Assembly (NCBI GenBank): GCA_963789885.1
Contig: CAWBNB010000033.1
Coordinates: forward strand, 186,001-250,000
Source: DATEDA01 sp963789885
GTDB taxonomy: Bacteria > Pseudomonadota > Gammaproteobacteria > Burkholderiales > SG8-39
DNA length: 64,000 nt
Reading direction: 5' to 3'
Positions 1 through 11,100 of this stretch are shown piece after piece; position 1 is the stretch's first letter; every line of letters starts with the position of its first letter. Both the position numbers and the translations under genes were made by a program. Under the pieces are notes generated by a model. The model ran no database searches. It was not told the DNA's origin and saw only the letters and a program-made list of their open reading frames with translations.

Positions 1-2441
1 CCGCGGCCGCGGGCATCACCCTGCCGGCGGCCCCGGCCGCCGCGGAGAACGCGGGCGCGGACAAGATCCGCTGGGACAAGGCCGCCTGCCGCTTCTGCGG
101 CACGGGCTGCGGCGTGCTCGTCGGCGTCCAGGACGGGCGGGTGGTGGCGACGCAGGGCGACCCCGAGGCCGAGGTGAACCGCGGCCTGAACTGCGTCAAG
201 GGCTACTTCCTCGCGAAGATCATGTACGGCGCGGACCGGCTCAAAACGCCGCTCCTCAGGAAGAAGGACGGCAAGTACGACAAGAACGGCGAGTTCACGC
301 CGGTCTCGTGGAAGGAAGCCTTCGACGTCATGGCCGAGAAGTGGAAGGAGGCGCTCCGCAAGGGCGGCCCGACCACGGTCGGCATGTTCGGCTCGGGCCA
401 GTGGACGGTGTGGGAGGGCTACGCCGCGGCGAAGCTCTACAAGGCCGGGTTCCGCTCGAACAACCTCGACCCGAACGCGCGCCACTGCATGGCTTCAGCG
501 GTCACCGGGTTCATGCGCAGCTTCGGCATGGACGAGCCGATGGGCTGCTACGACGACTGCGAGCATGCCGACGCGTTCGTCATGTGGGGCTCGAACATGG
601 CCGAGATGCATCCGGTGATCTGGACCCGGATCACCGACCGGCGCCTGCAGCACCCGCACGTCCGGGTGGCGGTGCTCTCGACCTACCAGCACCGCGGCCA
701 CGAACTCGCCGACCTCAACATCATCTTCACGCCGCAGACCGACCTCGCGATCCTCAATTTCATCGCGCACCACATCATCAGCACCGGGCGGATGAACAAG
801 GAGTTCGTGTCGAGGAACGTCAACTTCGTGCGCGGCAACGACGACATCGGCTACGGCCTGCGGCCGGAGGATCCGCGCGAGCAGAAGGCGAAGAACGCGA
901 AGGACGCGGAGACGATGAAGCCGATCGACTTCGAGGCCTACGCGAAGTTCGTCTCCGACTACACCGCCGAGAAGGTCGAGCAGCTCTCGGGCGTGCCGGC
1001 GCGCCAGCTCGTCGCGCTCGCGGAGCTCTACGCCGACCCGAAGGTGAAGGTGATGTCGCTGTGGACGATGGGGTTCAACCAGCACACGCGCGGCACCTGG
1101 GTGAACCAGCTCTGCTACAACATCCACCTCCTCACCGGCAAGATCGCCGAGCCGGGCAACAGCCCGTTCTCGCTCACCGGGCAGCCGTCCGCGTGCGGGA
1201 CTGCGCGCGAGGTCGGCACGTTCTCGCACCGGCTGCCCGCAGACATGGTGGTGACCAATCCCAAGCACCGCGCCGAGGCCGAGCACATCTGGAAGCTGCC
1301 GGCGGGCACGATCCCCGACCGGCCCGGCTATCACGCCGTGCTGCAGAACCGGATGCTGAAGGACGGGAAGCTCAACGCCTACTGGGTGATGTGCAACAAC
1401 AACATGCAGACCGGGGCGAACATCAACGGCGAGATCTGGCCCGGCTACCGCAACCCGGCGAACTTCGTCGTGGTGAGCGACCCGTACCCGACGGTCACCG
1501 CGATGGCGGCCGACCTGATCCTGCCCACCGCGATGTGGGTGGAGAAGGAGGGCGCCTACGGGAACGCCGAGCGCCGCACCCAGTTCTGGCGCCAGCAGGT
1601 GAAGCCGCCCGGCGAGGCGCGCTCGGACCTATGGCAGCTCGTCGAGTTCTCGAAGCGCTTCAAGGTGGAGGAGGTCTGGCCGGCCGAGCTCGTCGCGCAG
1701 AGGCCGGAGTACAAGGGCAAGACGCTCTACGACGTGCTGTTCGCGAACGGACAGGTCAACAAGTTCCCGGTCAAGGAGGTGCAGCCCGGCTTCGAGAACG
1801 ACGAATCGCGGGACTTCGGTTTCTATCTGCAGAAGGGGCTCTTCGAGGAGTACGCGAGCTTCGGGCGCGGGCACGCGCACGACCTCGCGCCGTTCGACGC
1901 CTATCACAAGGTGCGCGGGCTGCGATGGCCGGTCGTGGACGGGAAGGAGACCAAGTGGCGCTACCGTGAGGGCTATGACCCGTACGTCAAGAAGGGCGAG
2001 GGCGTGAAGTTCTACGGCAAGCCCGACGGCAAGGCGATCGTGATCGCCGTGCCGTACGAGCCGCCGCCGGAGGTGCCGGACAAGGAATACGACCTCTGGC
2101 TCTGCACGGGCCGCGTGCTCGAGCACTGGCACAGCGGATCGATGACGCGCCGGGTGCCGGAGCTGCATCGCGCGGTCCCCGAGGCGGTCGTGTTCATGCA
2201 TCCCGCGGACGCAAAGAAGCGCGGCCTCCTCAACGGCATGGAAGTGCGGGTTAGTTCGCGGCGCGGCGACATCTACGCCCGTGTCGACATCCGCGGCCGC
2301 AACGAGCCGCCCGAGGGGTTGGTGTTCGTACCGTTCTTCGATGAGGGACGGCTCGTGAACAAGCTCACGCTCGACGCGACCTGTCCGATTTCGAGAGAGA
2401 CCGACTACAAGAAGTGCGCCGTACGCGTGACCAAGGCCTGA
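1..2441 (+). CDS. napA: Periplasmic nitrate reductase catalytic subunit NapA (5' end truncated by window edge)
   Basis: Molybdopterin enzyme that reduces nitrate to nitrite in the periplasm. The open frame runs from the window edge, so the start and most of the Tat signal lie outside; the first visible residues (AAAGITLPAAPAAA) look like the end of a Tat signal. The [4Fe-4S] cysteines are visible as CRFCGTGC (bases 87-110), with the fourth Cys near base 192. The molybdenum-ligating Cys lies in NARHCMAS (base 486), typical of NapA rather than of Ser-ligated or Asp-ligated relatives. About 812 residues are in the window, close to the family's usual 830, so only a few dozen are missing. napB follows after 11 bp, then napC, the standard nap order. 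Assimilatory NasA is less likely because of the export signal and the napBC neighbours. Confidence 0.95.
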   Translation, partial: AAAGITLPAAPAAAENAGADKIRWDKAACRFCGTGCGVLVGVQDGRVVATQGDPEAEVNRGLNCVKGYFLAKIMYGADRLKTPLLRKKDGKYDKNGEFTPVSWKEAFDVMAEKWKEALRKGGPTTVGMFGSGQWTVWEGYAAAKLYKAGFRSNNLDPNARHCMASAVTGFMRSFGMDEPMGCYDDCEHADAFVMWGSNMAEMHPVIWTRITDRRLQHPHVRVAVLSTYQHRGHELADLNIIFTPQTDLAILNFIAHHIISTGRMNKEFVSRNVNFVRGNDDIGYGLRPEDPREQKAKNAKDAETMKPIDFEAYAKFVSDYTAEKVEQLSGVPARQLVALAELYADPKVKVMSLWTMGFNQHTRGTWVNQLCYNIHLLTGKIAEPGNSPFSLTGQPSACGTAREVGTFSHRLPADMVVTNPKHRAEAEHIWKLPAGTIPDRPGYHAVLQNRMLKDGKLNAYWVMCNNNMQTGANINGEIWPGYRNPANFVVVSDPYPTVTAMAADLILPTAMWVEKEGAYGNAERRTQFWRQQVKPPGEARSDLWQLVEFSKRFKVEEVWPAELVAQRPEYKGKTLYDVLFANGQVNKFPVKEVQPGFENDESRDFGFYLQKGLFEEYASFGRGHAHDLAPFDAYHKVRGLRWPVVDGKETKWRYREGYDPYVKKGEGVKFYGKPDGKAIVIAVPYEPPPEVPDKEYDLWLCTGRVLEHWHSGSMTRRVPELHRAVPEAVVFMHPADAKKRGLLNGMEVRVSSRRGDIYARVDIRGRNEPPEGLVFVPFFDEGRLVNKLTLDATCPISRETDYKKCAVRVTKA

Positions 2442-2452
2442 GGGGCGCGCCG

Positions 2453-2887
2453 ATGATCCGGATCCTCTTCCTCGCCGCCGCCGTTGCCGCGTTCGCGCTC
2501 CCGGGCTTCGCGCAGGAAGCGAAGCAGCCCGTGGTGAAGCCGATCCGCGGCGACACGCCGATCCCCGAGACGAATCACTCGGGCACCTATCGCATGGAGC
2601 GCCACGACCGGCCGGTGGCGCGGAACTACGCGCAGCAGCCCCCGATCATCCCGCACAACATCAAGGGCTACCAGATCACGAAGAACGTCAACATGTGCAT
2701 GGCTTGCCACGCGAAGACCGCGGCGCCGACCACCGGGGCAACTCCGGTCGGGAAATCGCACTACCTCGATCGCGAAGGCAAGGAGTCGGTGAACATTTCG
2801 ACGCGGCGCTACTTCTGCCTGCAGTGCCATATCCCGCAGTTCGACGCCGACCCGCTGGTGTCGAACACCTTCAAGCCGGCGCAATAG
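2453..2887 (+). CDS. napB: Periplasmic nitrate reductase diheme cytochrome subunit NapB
   Basis: Small electron-transfer subunit that feeds electrons to NapA. 144 residues starting at MIRILFLAAAV, with a Sec signal peptide ending near GFAQEA. There are two c-type heme motifs, CMACH (Cys82) and CLQCH (Cys122), the expected number for NapB. The ATG at 2453 was chosen because the signal peptide begins exactly there; the upstream in-frame GTG at 2414 would add 13 basic residues and lies inside napA. The gene is 11 bp after napA and 8 bp before napC, so co-transcription is expected. Heme attachment would depend on the Ccm system encoded at 34-41 kb. Confidence 0.95.
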   Translation: MIRILFLAAAVAAFALPGFAQEAKQPVVKPIRGDTPIPETNHSGTYRMERHDRPVARNYAQQPPIIPHNIKGYQITKNVNMCMACHAKTAAPTTGATPVGKSHYLDREGKESVNISTRRYFCLQCHIPQFDADPLVSNTFKPAQ

Positions 2888-2895
2888 AGTCGACC

Positions 2896-3532
2896 ATGGC
2901 GAACGATTTCGAGGTCAGGCGGCGCGGCTGGAAGCGGTGGATCCCCGCCTGGGTGTGGCGCATCGGACCCTGGACGGCGGTGGCGCTCTTCGCCGCCGGC
3001 ATCGTGTTCTGGGGCGGCTTCAACTGGGCGTTCGAGCTCACCAACACCGAGAACGTTCTGCACCTCGTGTCACGAGATGGAGGAGAACGTCTTCAAGGAG
3101 TACCGGCACACGATCCACTACACGAACCGGTCGGGCGTGCGCGCCACCTGCCCCGATTGCCACGTGCCGAAGGAATGGGGCCCGAAGATCGTCCGCAAGA
3201 TCCAGGCCTCGAACGAGGTCCTCCACAAGGTGCTCGGCAGCATCGACACGCCGGAGAAGTTCCAGGCGAAGCGCTGGGCGCTCGCCGAGCACGAGTGGGC
3301 GCGGATGCGGGCGAACAATTCGCAGGAATGCCGCAATTGCCACAACTTCCAGTACATGGACCTGAGCGAGCAGGGGCGGCGGGCGAACGCGACGCATTCG
3401 GTCGCCTTCACCGAAGGCAAGACCTGCATCGACTGCCACAAGGGGATCGCGCACCAGCTGCCGCCGATCGACCAGGCGATCGGTGCGCCGCGCGTTGAGC
3501 CGTCGGCGGGGAAGTTCGCCCCGCCTCGCTAG
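2896..3532 (+). CDS. napC: Tetraheme quinol dehydrogenase NapC, interrupted by a one-base frameshift
   Basis: Membrane-anchored tetraheme cytochrome of the NapC/NirT family that passes electrons from quinol to NapAB. The start (MANDFEVRRRGW) and one membrane helix (about residues 20-40) are in one frame. From base 3059 on, the heme-bearing part is in another frame, with CTSCH, CPDCH, CRNCH and CIDCH. The join is at bases 3052-3061: removing the single G at 3055 restores NTENFCTSCHEM. The second NapC-family protein in this window (31147-31752) reads NTEKFCISCHEM at the same place, which supports one extra base. All four heme sites are otherwise intact. The cause is either a sequencing or assembly error or a very recent null mutation. 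Confidence 0.85.
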
Positions 3533-3551
3533 GCGCGGCGCTGCAGCCGCA

Positions 3552-5448
3552 TCACACCGGCAGATCGATCGGCGTGGCGCCGGCCGCGGGCGGCTTCGCC
3601 GCCGCCGCTCCGGGCTGCGATCCTGCAAGCAGCTTCCCGAACATCTCCGCCGGCATCGGCTTCGAGAACAGGAAGCCCTGCAGCTCGTCGCAGCTCTTGC
3701 TCCTGAGGAAATCCCGCTGGTCCGAGGTCTCGACCCCTTCGGCGACCACCGACAGCCCGAGGCAGTGGGCCATCGCGATGATCGCGATCACGATCGCCGC
3801 GTTGTCGGGATCCGAGTCGACGCCCATCACGAACGAGCGGTCGATCTTCAGCTCGTCGAGCGGGAAGCGCTTGAGGTAGCTCAGGGACGAGTAGCCGGTG
3901 CCGAAGTCGTCGATCGAGAGCGTGAGCCCCTGCTCCTTCAGCTCGTGCAGGGTGCGGATGTTGCGCTCCGCGTGCCCCATCAACGAGCTCTCGGTCAGCT
4001 CCAGGCCGATGTAGCGCGGGTCGAGACCGCTCGATTTGAGCGCGCTGACGACGGTCTCGACGATGCTCGCGGCGCCGAACTGCTTGCCCGACACGTTCAC
4101 CGTCACCCGCGGCACGCGCAGGCCGGTGTTCTGCCAGGCCCGGCTCTGCGCGCAGGCGGCGCGCAGCACCCATTCGCCGAGCGGGACGATCAGCCCGGTT
4201 TCCTCGGCGACGGGGATGAACTCGACCGGGCTCACCAGCCCGCGCTCCGGGATGCGCCCAGCGCACCAGCACCTCGGCGCCGGTGCCGCGCCCGTTGTGC
4301 GCGCGGACCTTCGGCTGGTAGTAGAGGCGGAATTCGCCGCGGTCGAGCGCGCGCCGCAGCTCGCTCTCGACGCTCAGGCGGTGCCGCGACTTGGAGTTGA
4401 GCTCCTTGGCGTAGAACTGGAAGCCGGAACCGCCCTGCTGGGCGACGTGGCGGGCGGCCACGCTGCAGTGGCTGAGCAGCGCGCCTGCCTCCATGTCGTC
4501 GTCGGGGAAGACCGAGATGCCGACCGTCGCGCCGATCGCGAGCTCCTGCCCGGCGGCGCGGAACGGCGCGGTCATCGCGGCGAGGAGACCCTGCGCGATC
4601 GGCGCCGCCTCTTCGCCGCGCGCGATGCCGGTGAGGAGGAGCGCGAACTCGTCGTCGCCGATGCGGTAGATCGTCGGCACGCCGCGTCGCTCGCCGCCCT
4701 CTTTCGCGCCCACGCTCGAGCGCAGGCCGAGGTCGAGCCGCATCGCGACGCCCTTCAGGAGCGAGTCGCCGATGCCGAGCCCGAACGCCTCGATGATCTG
4801 CTCGAACCGCTCGAGGTGCACGTGCATGACGGCGCCAGTGGTGCCGGCGCGCGCGGTCTCGCGCAGCGCCCGCTCCAGGCGGTCCATCAGCAGGCGGCGG
4901 TTGGGCAGCGCGGTCACGCCGTCGTAGTTGGCGAGGCGGTCGCGGTAGGCTTTCGCCGAGAGCGTGTTCCGGAGCCGCAGCGCGAGCTCGCTCGGGTCGG
5001 TCGGCTTGGCGAGGAAGTCGGTCGCGCCGAGCTCGAGCGCCTTGAGCTTGGTCTCGGCGTCGGTCGAGGAGGTGAGGACGATCACCGGGACGTGGCGCAT
5101 CGCCTCGTCGGCGCGCATGCGCTCGATGATCTCGAACCCGCTCATCTCCGGCATGTTGAGGTCGAGCAGGACGACGTCCGGGTGGCGCTCGCCGATCAGC
5201 CCGAGCACCTTCAGCGGCTCGCTGCAAGCGACGAACTCGCGGTAACCGGCCTCCTCGAGGAAGGTCTGCAGCACCTCGAGGTTGAGCGGCTCGTCGTCCA
5301 CCATCATCACGACGGGGTCGTCGGCCCGCTCGGCCTCCCACCCGGCTTCGCGGCCGGCCTCGGCCGGCAGGCGGGCGACTTTGAGCGCGCTGCGTGCCGG
5401 CATCGGCAGCAGGCTCGGGGGGCCGTCAAATGTCAGGATCGTCGCCAT
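3552..5448 (-). CDS. Response regulator with degenerate GGDEF and EAL domains (c-di-GMP protein), frameshifted
   Basis: Predicted c-di-GMP signalling protein. It has an N-terminal receiver domain (about residues 45-160, phospho-acceptor Asp96 in LLDLNMP), a GGDEF domain (about 175-345) and an EAL domain (about 360 to end). The GGDEF signature reads GDDEF (264-268), with the second Gly replaced, so cyclase activity is doubtful. The EAL domain keeps EVLVRW, LELTESSLM and DDFGTGYSSL, so phosphodiesterase activity is plausible. The frame breaks after residue 400 (WAHP) near base 4247. Dropping one base of the CCCGG run restores ERGLVSPVEFIPVAEETGL in the next frame, which then runs to 3552. It follows the hybrid kinase by 97 bp on the same strand and is its likely phosphorylation target. 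Confidence 0.85.
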
Positions 5449-5545
5449 AAGTTATCCAATCTAAAGCGCTTTCCGTATCACCGCGCGTCAAAGCTGCGCA
5501 TTCGTGCGGAATCTGCGCTGCCCCTGCTGTGCACGATGCCGCACT

Positions 5546-8119
5546 TCACGCCGCCTGCACATCGGCGTCGTCCGGGACGACCAGCCGCGCCTCGAGGCCG
5601 CGCAGCTCGGCGAGCGCCGCTTTGGTGCCCTGGGCGTCGCCCGCCTTCGACAGGGTTTCGAGGTTGCGCGCGGGCGCCGTGAAATCGTCGTAGCCCACGG
5701 TACCGCCCGCCCCTTTCAGCCAGTGGGCGAGGGCCGTGAGCTCGACGAAGTTCCCGGCCGCGTGGGCCCGGTCCATTGCGTCGAGCTGCTCGCCCAGGCG
5801 GCCGGCGAACCGCGCGGCCGCGCTCCGTAGGCGGGGGTGGTTGGCGAAGCGGGAGACGATCGGCGGTCCACCCGCGCCTGCGGCCGGGCCAAGGTCGATC
5901 CGCTCCTCGAGCACCGGCATCGGGATGGACGCGCTGAGCGGGGCCGGGGCCGGCGCATTCTTTTGGGTCGGGGCGGGTGCGGCGTGCTCGGCCGGTGCCG
6001 GTGCCGCCTTCACGCGGCGGCCCGCTCCCAGCTTCTCCGCCAGCGTCCCGAGCAGGACGTCGATGTCGATCGGCTTCGTGACGTAGCCGGTGCAGCCCGC
6101 GGCCAGGATCTCCTGTTCGAACCCTTTCATCGCGTGCGCGGTGAGGGCGATGATCGGCAGCTTCACGCCACGGCTGCGGAGCAGCTTGGTGGCGGTGTAG
6201 CCGTCCATCACCGGCATGGACATGTCCATGAGCACCGCGTCGTACCGGCTCCGGGCGACCATGTCGACCGCGATCTGGCCGTTCTCCGCCTCTTCGGTGG
6301 CGAGCCCCGCCTCCTGCAGCACGAGCGTCACCAGCTCGCGGTTCTCCGGGCCATCGTCGACGACGAGGATCCGCCGCGCCGGGAACTCCCAGCGGAGGCT
6401 CGAGTCCGCGGCGAGTTCCTCGTCGACCCGCGTCGCTTCCGCCGGATCGAGCATGCGCACGCCGATGAGCGCTCCGGTGTCGACAGTCGCGGTGAACGTG
6501 CTGCCCTGGCCGGCGACGCTCGTGACGGTGATATCGCCGCCGAGCGCGCGGGCGAAGTTCCGGCTGAGGACGAGCCCGAGGCCGGTGCCGCCGAACTTCC
6601 GCGTCACCGACGTGTCGGCCTGCACGAACGCCTGGAACAGCTTCCCGATCTTGTCCTCGGGGATGCCGACGCCGGTGTCGACGACGTCGATCGCGAGCTG
6701 CGGCGCGGACCGCGTGCCCGCCAGCCGCGCGACGACCCTCACGCCGCCGCGCTCGGTGAACTTGAGCGCGTTCCCGACGAGGTTGGTGACGATCTGCCGC
6801 ATGCGGCCCGGGTCGGACTGGATCCGCTCGGGGAGCGGCGTCGCGGCCTCGAACGCGAGCGTCACGCCCTTCTCGCGCGCGCGCGCGTTGAACACCTTGA
6901 CGACCTCGCGGATGACCTTGTGCGGCTCGCAGTCGATGCGCTCGACCTCCATGCGGCCGGCCTCGACCTTGGAGAGGTCGAGAATGTCGTTGATCAGCTC
7001 GATCAGATGCTTGCCGCTCGAGTGGATCGTGTCGAGGTGCTTGCGCGCCTCGCGCTCGTTCTTGCCCCAGCCGCGCTTGAGCACCTCGGTGAAGCCGAGG
7101 ATCGCGTTCATCGGCGTGCGGATCTCGTGGCTCATGTTCGCCAGGAAGTCGCTCTTCGCGCGGTTGGCCGCCTCGGCGTCGTCCCGTGCCTGGCGGAGCT
7201 CCACCTTGTTCTGCTCGAGCTCGGTGACATCGTCGAGGCTGATCAGGACGCCGCCCGCTTTTCCGTCCGGACCCATGACCGGCGAGCAGTTGGCGCTGAA
7301 GGTGCGCAGTTGTCCTGCGTGGTCGGTGAAGTGGAGCGTGCTGTTCCGCTGCACCGTCCCTTCGCGCAGCGCCGCCGCCCACGGGGATTTTTCCTTCGGC
7401 AGCGGCGTGCCGTCCGGCCCGAGCCAGCCGAGCTCGGACACCTGGCGCGCGGCGAGCGTTTCCGGCGTCGCGCCGGTGAGCGTCGCGAACGCCTGGTTCG
7501 CGAGCACGATGTTCTGCTTCTTGTCGATCACCAGCAGGCCTTCGGCCAGCGTGTCGAGCGCCGAGCGCACGCGCGCCGGGACGGCGTGCGACACGTCGAG
7601 GTGGCGCAGCATGCGGCCGAGGTACATGTAGAACGAGCCGAAGCACGAGACGAACATGAAGGCGACGAGGTAGAGCCAGGGCATCTCTATCCCGAAGAGG
7701 TGCGGCACCCCGGTCGGCCTGAACGCGAGCTCGAGCTGTCCCCAGCGCTCGCTCTTCGTGAGGATCGGCACCTGCATCTGCCGGTCGGTCGAGTGCTCGT
7801 CGGCGAGCGGCTTCCAGGTGTTCGCATGGTCTCCGGCGGCGGCCACCAGCACGCCGTCGGCGCGGCGCACGCCTGCCGAGACGAGGTCCTTGTTGCGCTC
7901 GAGCATGAACTTGAGCATCGCCTCCACGCGCGGCGCGCCCTCGGGCACGATTGCCGCGGTGCTGTTCACCGCGGTGAGCTCGGCGAGCGCGGTCCGCCCC
8001 TCGCGGATCGCGGCCGCGCGATCGGGCAGGACGCCCACGAAGGCGCTCGCCATCACGATGCTCGCGACGAGGAACGAGAGCCCCATCGCGAGGTAAGCCT
8101 TCGTGCTGAATCCCTTCAT
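5546..8119 (-). CDS. Hybrid sensor histidine kinase with PAS, receiver and HPt domains
   Basis: 857-residue membrane sensor kinase. Two membrane helices (about 10-30 and 147-168) enclose a periplasmic sensor region. A PAS domain (about 185-300) is followed by a HisKA domain with the phospho-His in SHEIRTP (about His331), an ATPase domain (about 440-550, N-box NLVGNALKF and G-box GGTGLGL), a receiver domain (583-698, Asp632) and a C-terminal HPt domain (His799 in ALAHWLKGAGG). This is a complete multistep phosphorelay in one chain. Its ATG overlaps the stop codon of the giant adhesin gene (ATGA at 8116-8119), so the two are translationally coupled. The receiver-GGDEF-EAL gene lies just downstream, implying that the kinase controls c-di-GMP turnover in connection with adhesin production. 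The signal it senses is unknown. Confidence 0.93.
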   Translation of the reverse strand: MKGFSTKAYLAMGLSFLVASIVMASAFVGVLPDRAAAIREGRTALAELTAVNSTAAIVPEGAPRVEAMLKFMLERNKDLVSAGVRRADGVLVAAAGDHANTWKPLADEHSTDRQMQVPILTKSERWGQLELAFRPTGVPHLFGIEMPWLYLVAFMFVSCFGSFYMYLGRMLRHLDVSHAVPARVRSALDTLAEGLLVIDKKQNIVLANQAFATLTGATPETLAARQVSELGWLGPDGTPLPKEKSPWAAALREGTVQRNSTLHFTDHAGQLRTFSANCSPVMGPDGKAGGVLISLDDVTELEQNKVELRQARDDAEAANRAKSDFLANMSHEIRTPMNAILGFTEVLKRGWGKNEREARKHLDTIHSSGKHLIELINDILDLSKVEAGRMEVERIDCEPHKVIREVVKVFNARAREKGVTLAFEAATPLPERIQSDPGRMRQIVTNLVGNALKFTERGGVRVVARLAGTRSAPQLAIDVVDTGVGIPEDKIGKLFQAFVQADTSVTRKFGGTGLGLVLSRNFARALGGDITVTSVAGQGSTFTATVDTGALIGVRMLDPAEATRVDEELAADSSLRWEFPARRILVVDDGPENRELVTLVLQEAGLATEEAENGQIAVDMVARSRYDAVLMDMSMPVMDGYTATKLLRSRGVKLPIIALTAHAMKGFEQEILAAGCTGYVTKPIDIDVLLGTLAEKLGAGRRVKAAPAPAEHAAPAPTQKNAPAPAPLSASIPMPVLEERIDLGPAAGAGGPPIVSRFANHPRLRSAAARFAGRLGEQLDAMDRAHAAGNFVELTALAHWLKGAGGTVGYDDFTAPARNLETLSKAGDAQGTKAALAELRGLEARLVVPDDADVQAA

Positions 8120-11100
8120 GTCGGCACACTCCCCACGTTGTCGTTGTCAGGCGTCGCGTCGTCGCCGGGCGCGTCGCGCGCGTCCCGGTCGTCGGCGACC
8201 AGATCCTCGAGCGAATCGTCGTCCTCGTCGCCCGCCCGGCCGCCCATGCTCCCGAGGACCGGCAGCGGGTCGACGAGGCGCCACGCCGGCAGCGACGAGA
8301 GCAGGCTCGCGATCAGCGCGCCGCCGCGCAGCAGCCAGAGGACGTAGCCCACCGAGAGACCCGTACTCACCACGAAAACCGAGCCGGCGACGCGCGCCTC
8401 GACCTTGATGTCCTCTTGGGTGCGCTCGCGCGCCTCGTCGAGCGCCTGGCGCATTTCGGGCGCGGCCATCGCGGCGACCGCCTGCATCTCGGCCTTGACC
8501 TCGCCGGTCGGCGGTTCGCCGCGGCTCTCCGTCTGCGGCGTGGGCCCGCCGGCGCGCGGATCGGTCGGCAAGCCACTCGACTGAAAGCCGATGGCGCCGG
8601 TCGGCGACGACCCGGCCTGCGTGACCGAGGTCGCGACCGCGCTGGCAGTCGCCGTTGTTGTCGCCGCTCCTGCCGCTGCGCCTGCGTCCGGAGCCGGTGC
8701 GGCCGTATCGCTCGGTCCGGGTCCGGCGGCCGCGCCGCCGCTGCCACCACCGCGGCCGCCGGCGGAGGGCGCGCTACCACTCCCGCCCGGAGCGGGCGCG
8801 GCCGGCGGTTCCGCGGCGGGCGTCGTGGCCGGCGTCGTGGTCGGCGGCGTGATCGGTGCGGGCGGGGCCGGCGGGGCGGGCGGGGCGGGCGGGGCGGCGA
8901 AGCCGATCGTCATCGTGTTCGCCGCCGCGGCGGTGCTCGTCGCGTCGTGGACGAGGAAGCCGAAGCTCGCCGCGACCGCGCTGCCGCTGGTGGGCGGCAC
9001 GTAGACGAGCCTCCCGGCGGCGAGGTCCGCCGGCGTCACATCCTGGTTGACGGCCACCGCGACACCGTCGAAGAGCAGCGTGCCGTCGGCCGGCAGCGAG
9101 GTGATCGTCACGTGGTCGAGCGGATCGCCGTCGACGTCGGCGTAGCCGAAGTCGGACGCAGCGAAGCTGTACGTGGCGCCCGCGAACACGGTACCGTCGG
9201 CGCCCACCGGTGCATCGTTGACCGGCGTCACGGTGATCGTGACCGTGGCGACCGCGGACGCAGCCGCGCCGTCGGTCGCCTCGTAGGTGAAGGTGTCGAC
9301 GCCGAAGAAGTTCGCGTTCGGCGTGTACACGAAGCTGCCGTCGGCGTTGAAGGCGACCGAGCCGTTCGCCGGGGCGGACACGAGCACGGCGGCGAGCGGA
9401 TTACCGTCCTGGTCAGTGTCGTTCCCGAGCGTTCCGGACGCGGCGATCGAGAGCGGCGCGTCCTCGGCGGTCACGTAGGCGTCGGCGGCGGCGACCGGCG
9501 CGTCGTTTGCGTCGACGACGGTGATCGTGAGCGCCTGCGTGTCGACGCCGCCAGCGCCGTCCGCGACCTGGACGGTCACGTTGTAGACGTTGTCCGCGCC
9601 CGCGTCCGTCGGTGCTTCGAAGTTCGGCGCCGGGTTGAACGTCAGCACGCCGGTGACCGAGTCCATCGAGAACCGTCCAGCGTCGGCACCGGCGAGCGAG
9701 AAGGCGAGCGGCTGCAGGTCGACGTCACTCGCCGTGACCGCCGTGACCGCGGTGGTGTTCTCGGCCACGACGAAGACGGCGGTGGCGCCGCCGTCGGAGG
9801 TGATGATCGGCAGGTCGTTCACCGGGGCGACGGTTACCGTCATCGTGTTCGGCGCCAGGTCGAAGAGCGGGCCGGGCGGCACGCCGGTGTCGCGCACGCT
9901 GAACGTGAAGCTCGCGTAACCGGCGCCGTTCGCGTCCGGGACCGGGGTGAAGACGAGCAGGCCGGCGCTGATGTCGGCGACCGTGATCACCTGGCTCGGG
10001 ATCACATCGACGCCGCCGAGCTGCAGCGTCGCCCCGGCCGGGAGCGAGATCGAGTCGATCCGCACGTCGGTCATCGCATCACCGAAGTCGACGTCGGTGA
10101 AGCCGAAATCGCCGAGGCTGAAGGTGTAGGTCGAGTCCTCGTTCAGAGTGACGGTGGTGTCGGTCCCGTCGGGCGCGTCGTTGACCGGGAGGACGTCGAT
10201 CGTGGCGAGGTCGGAGTCGGAGAGCGCGCCGCCGGACCCGGTCGCGCCGAGGTCGTTGGTCGCGAGCGTGATGAACGCGAGGCCGTTGGAGTTCAGGTTC
10301 GGGGTGAACACGAGGCCGTTCAGCGCCGCGTTGATCGCCACCGCGGTGCCGGTGAACGTCATCGTGACGTCGCCCGCGCCGCTGCCGACGGTGAAGACAA
10401 GTCCCGTGGTGCCCGCGAGCGTCAGCATGCCGTTCGTCGCGGTCAGCGTCACTTGGAGCGGGTTCGTACCGGCATCGGGATCGCTGACCGCGATGCGGTT
10501 GCCGGTTCCGGTCGAGAAGACGAGCGCGACGTCCTCGGCGGAGATCTGCGCGCCGGGCACGATGTTCACCGGCGGATCGTTGACGACGTTCGCCACTGTC
10601 ACCGTCACGGTGGCGGTCGAGGTTTCGCCGTCAGCGTCCTGGATCGTGTAGGTGAATGTGTCGGTGCCGCTGAAGGTTGCGGCCGGGGTATAGGTGAACG
10701 TGTTGCCGGCGTTGAGCGCTACCGTCCCGCCCTGAGCGCTCAGCGCGTCGAAGGTGACGATGGTGGTCGGCTGGTCGCCGAGCGCGTCGTTGAGGAGGAC
10801 GTTGACTGTGGTGACCGAAATGCTCTCGTTCGTCGCGGCGATGTCGTCCGTGGCGACAGGGACGTCGTTGACGGGGTTGACCGTGATGCTGAACGTCGTC
10901 GATCCGATCGTGCCGCCCGCGCCGTCGCTCACCGTGAAGGTGAAGCCGTCCGCCACGGTCTCCGAGTCGTCGTGCGTGTAGCTCACGCGCCCGTTGTCGA
11001 GGTCGTCCTGGGTGAACGCACCGCCGACACCGACCGGAGCGCCGCTGAGGTAGAGCGTACCGTTGACGGGCGCTGAACCCACCGTGTAGACGAGCTGGAT

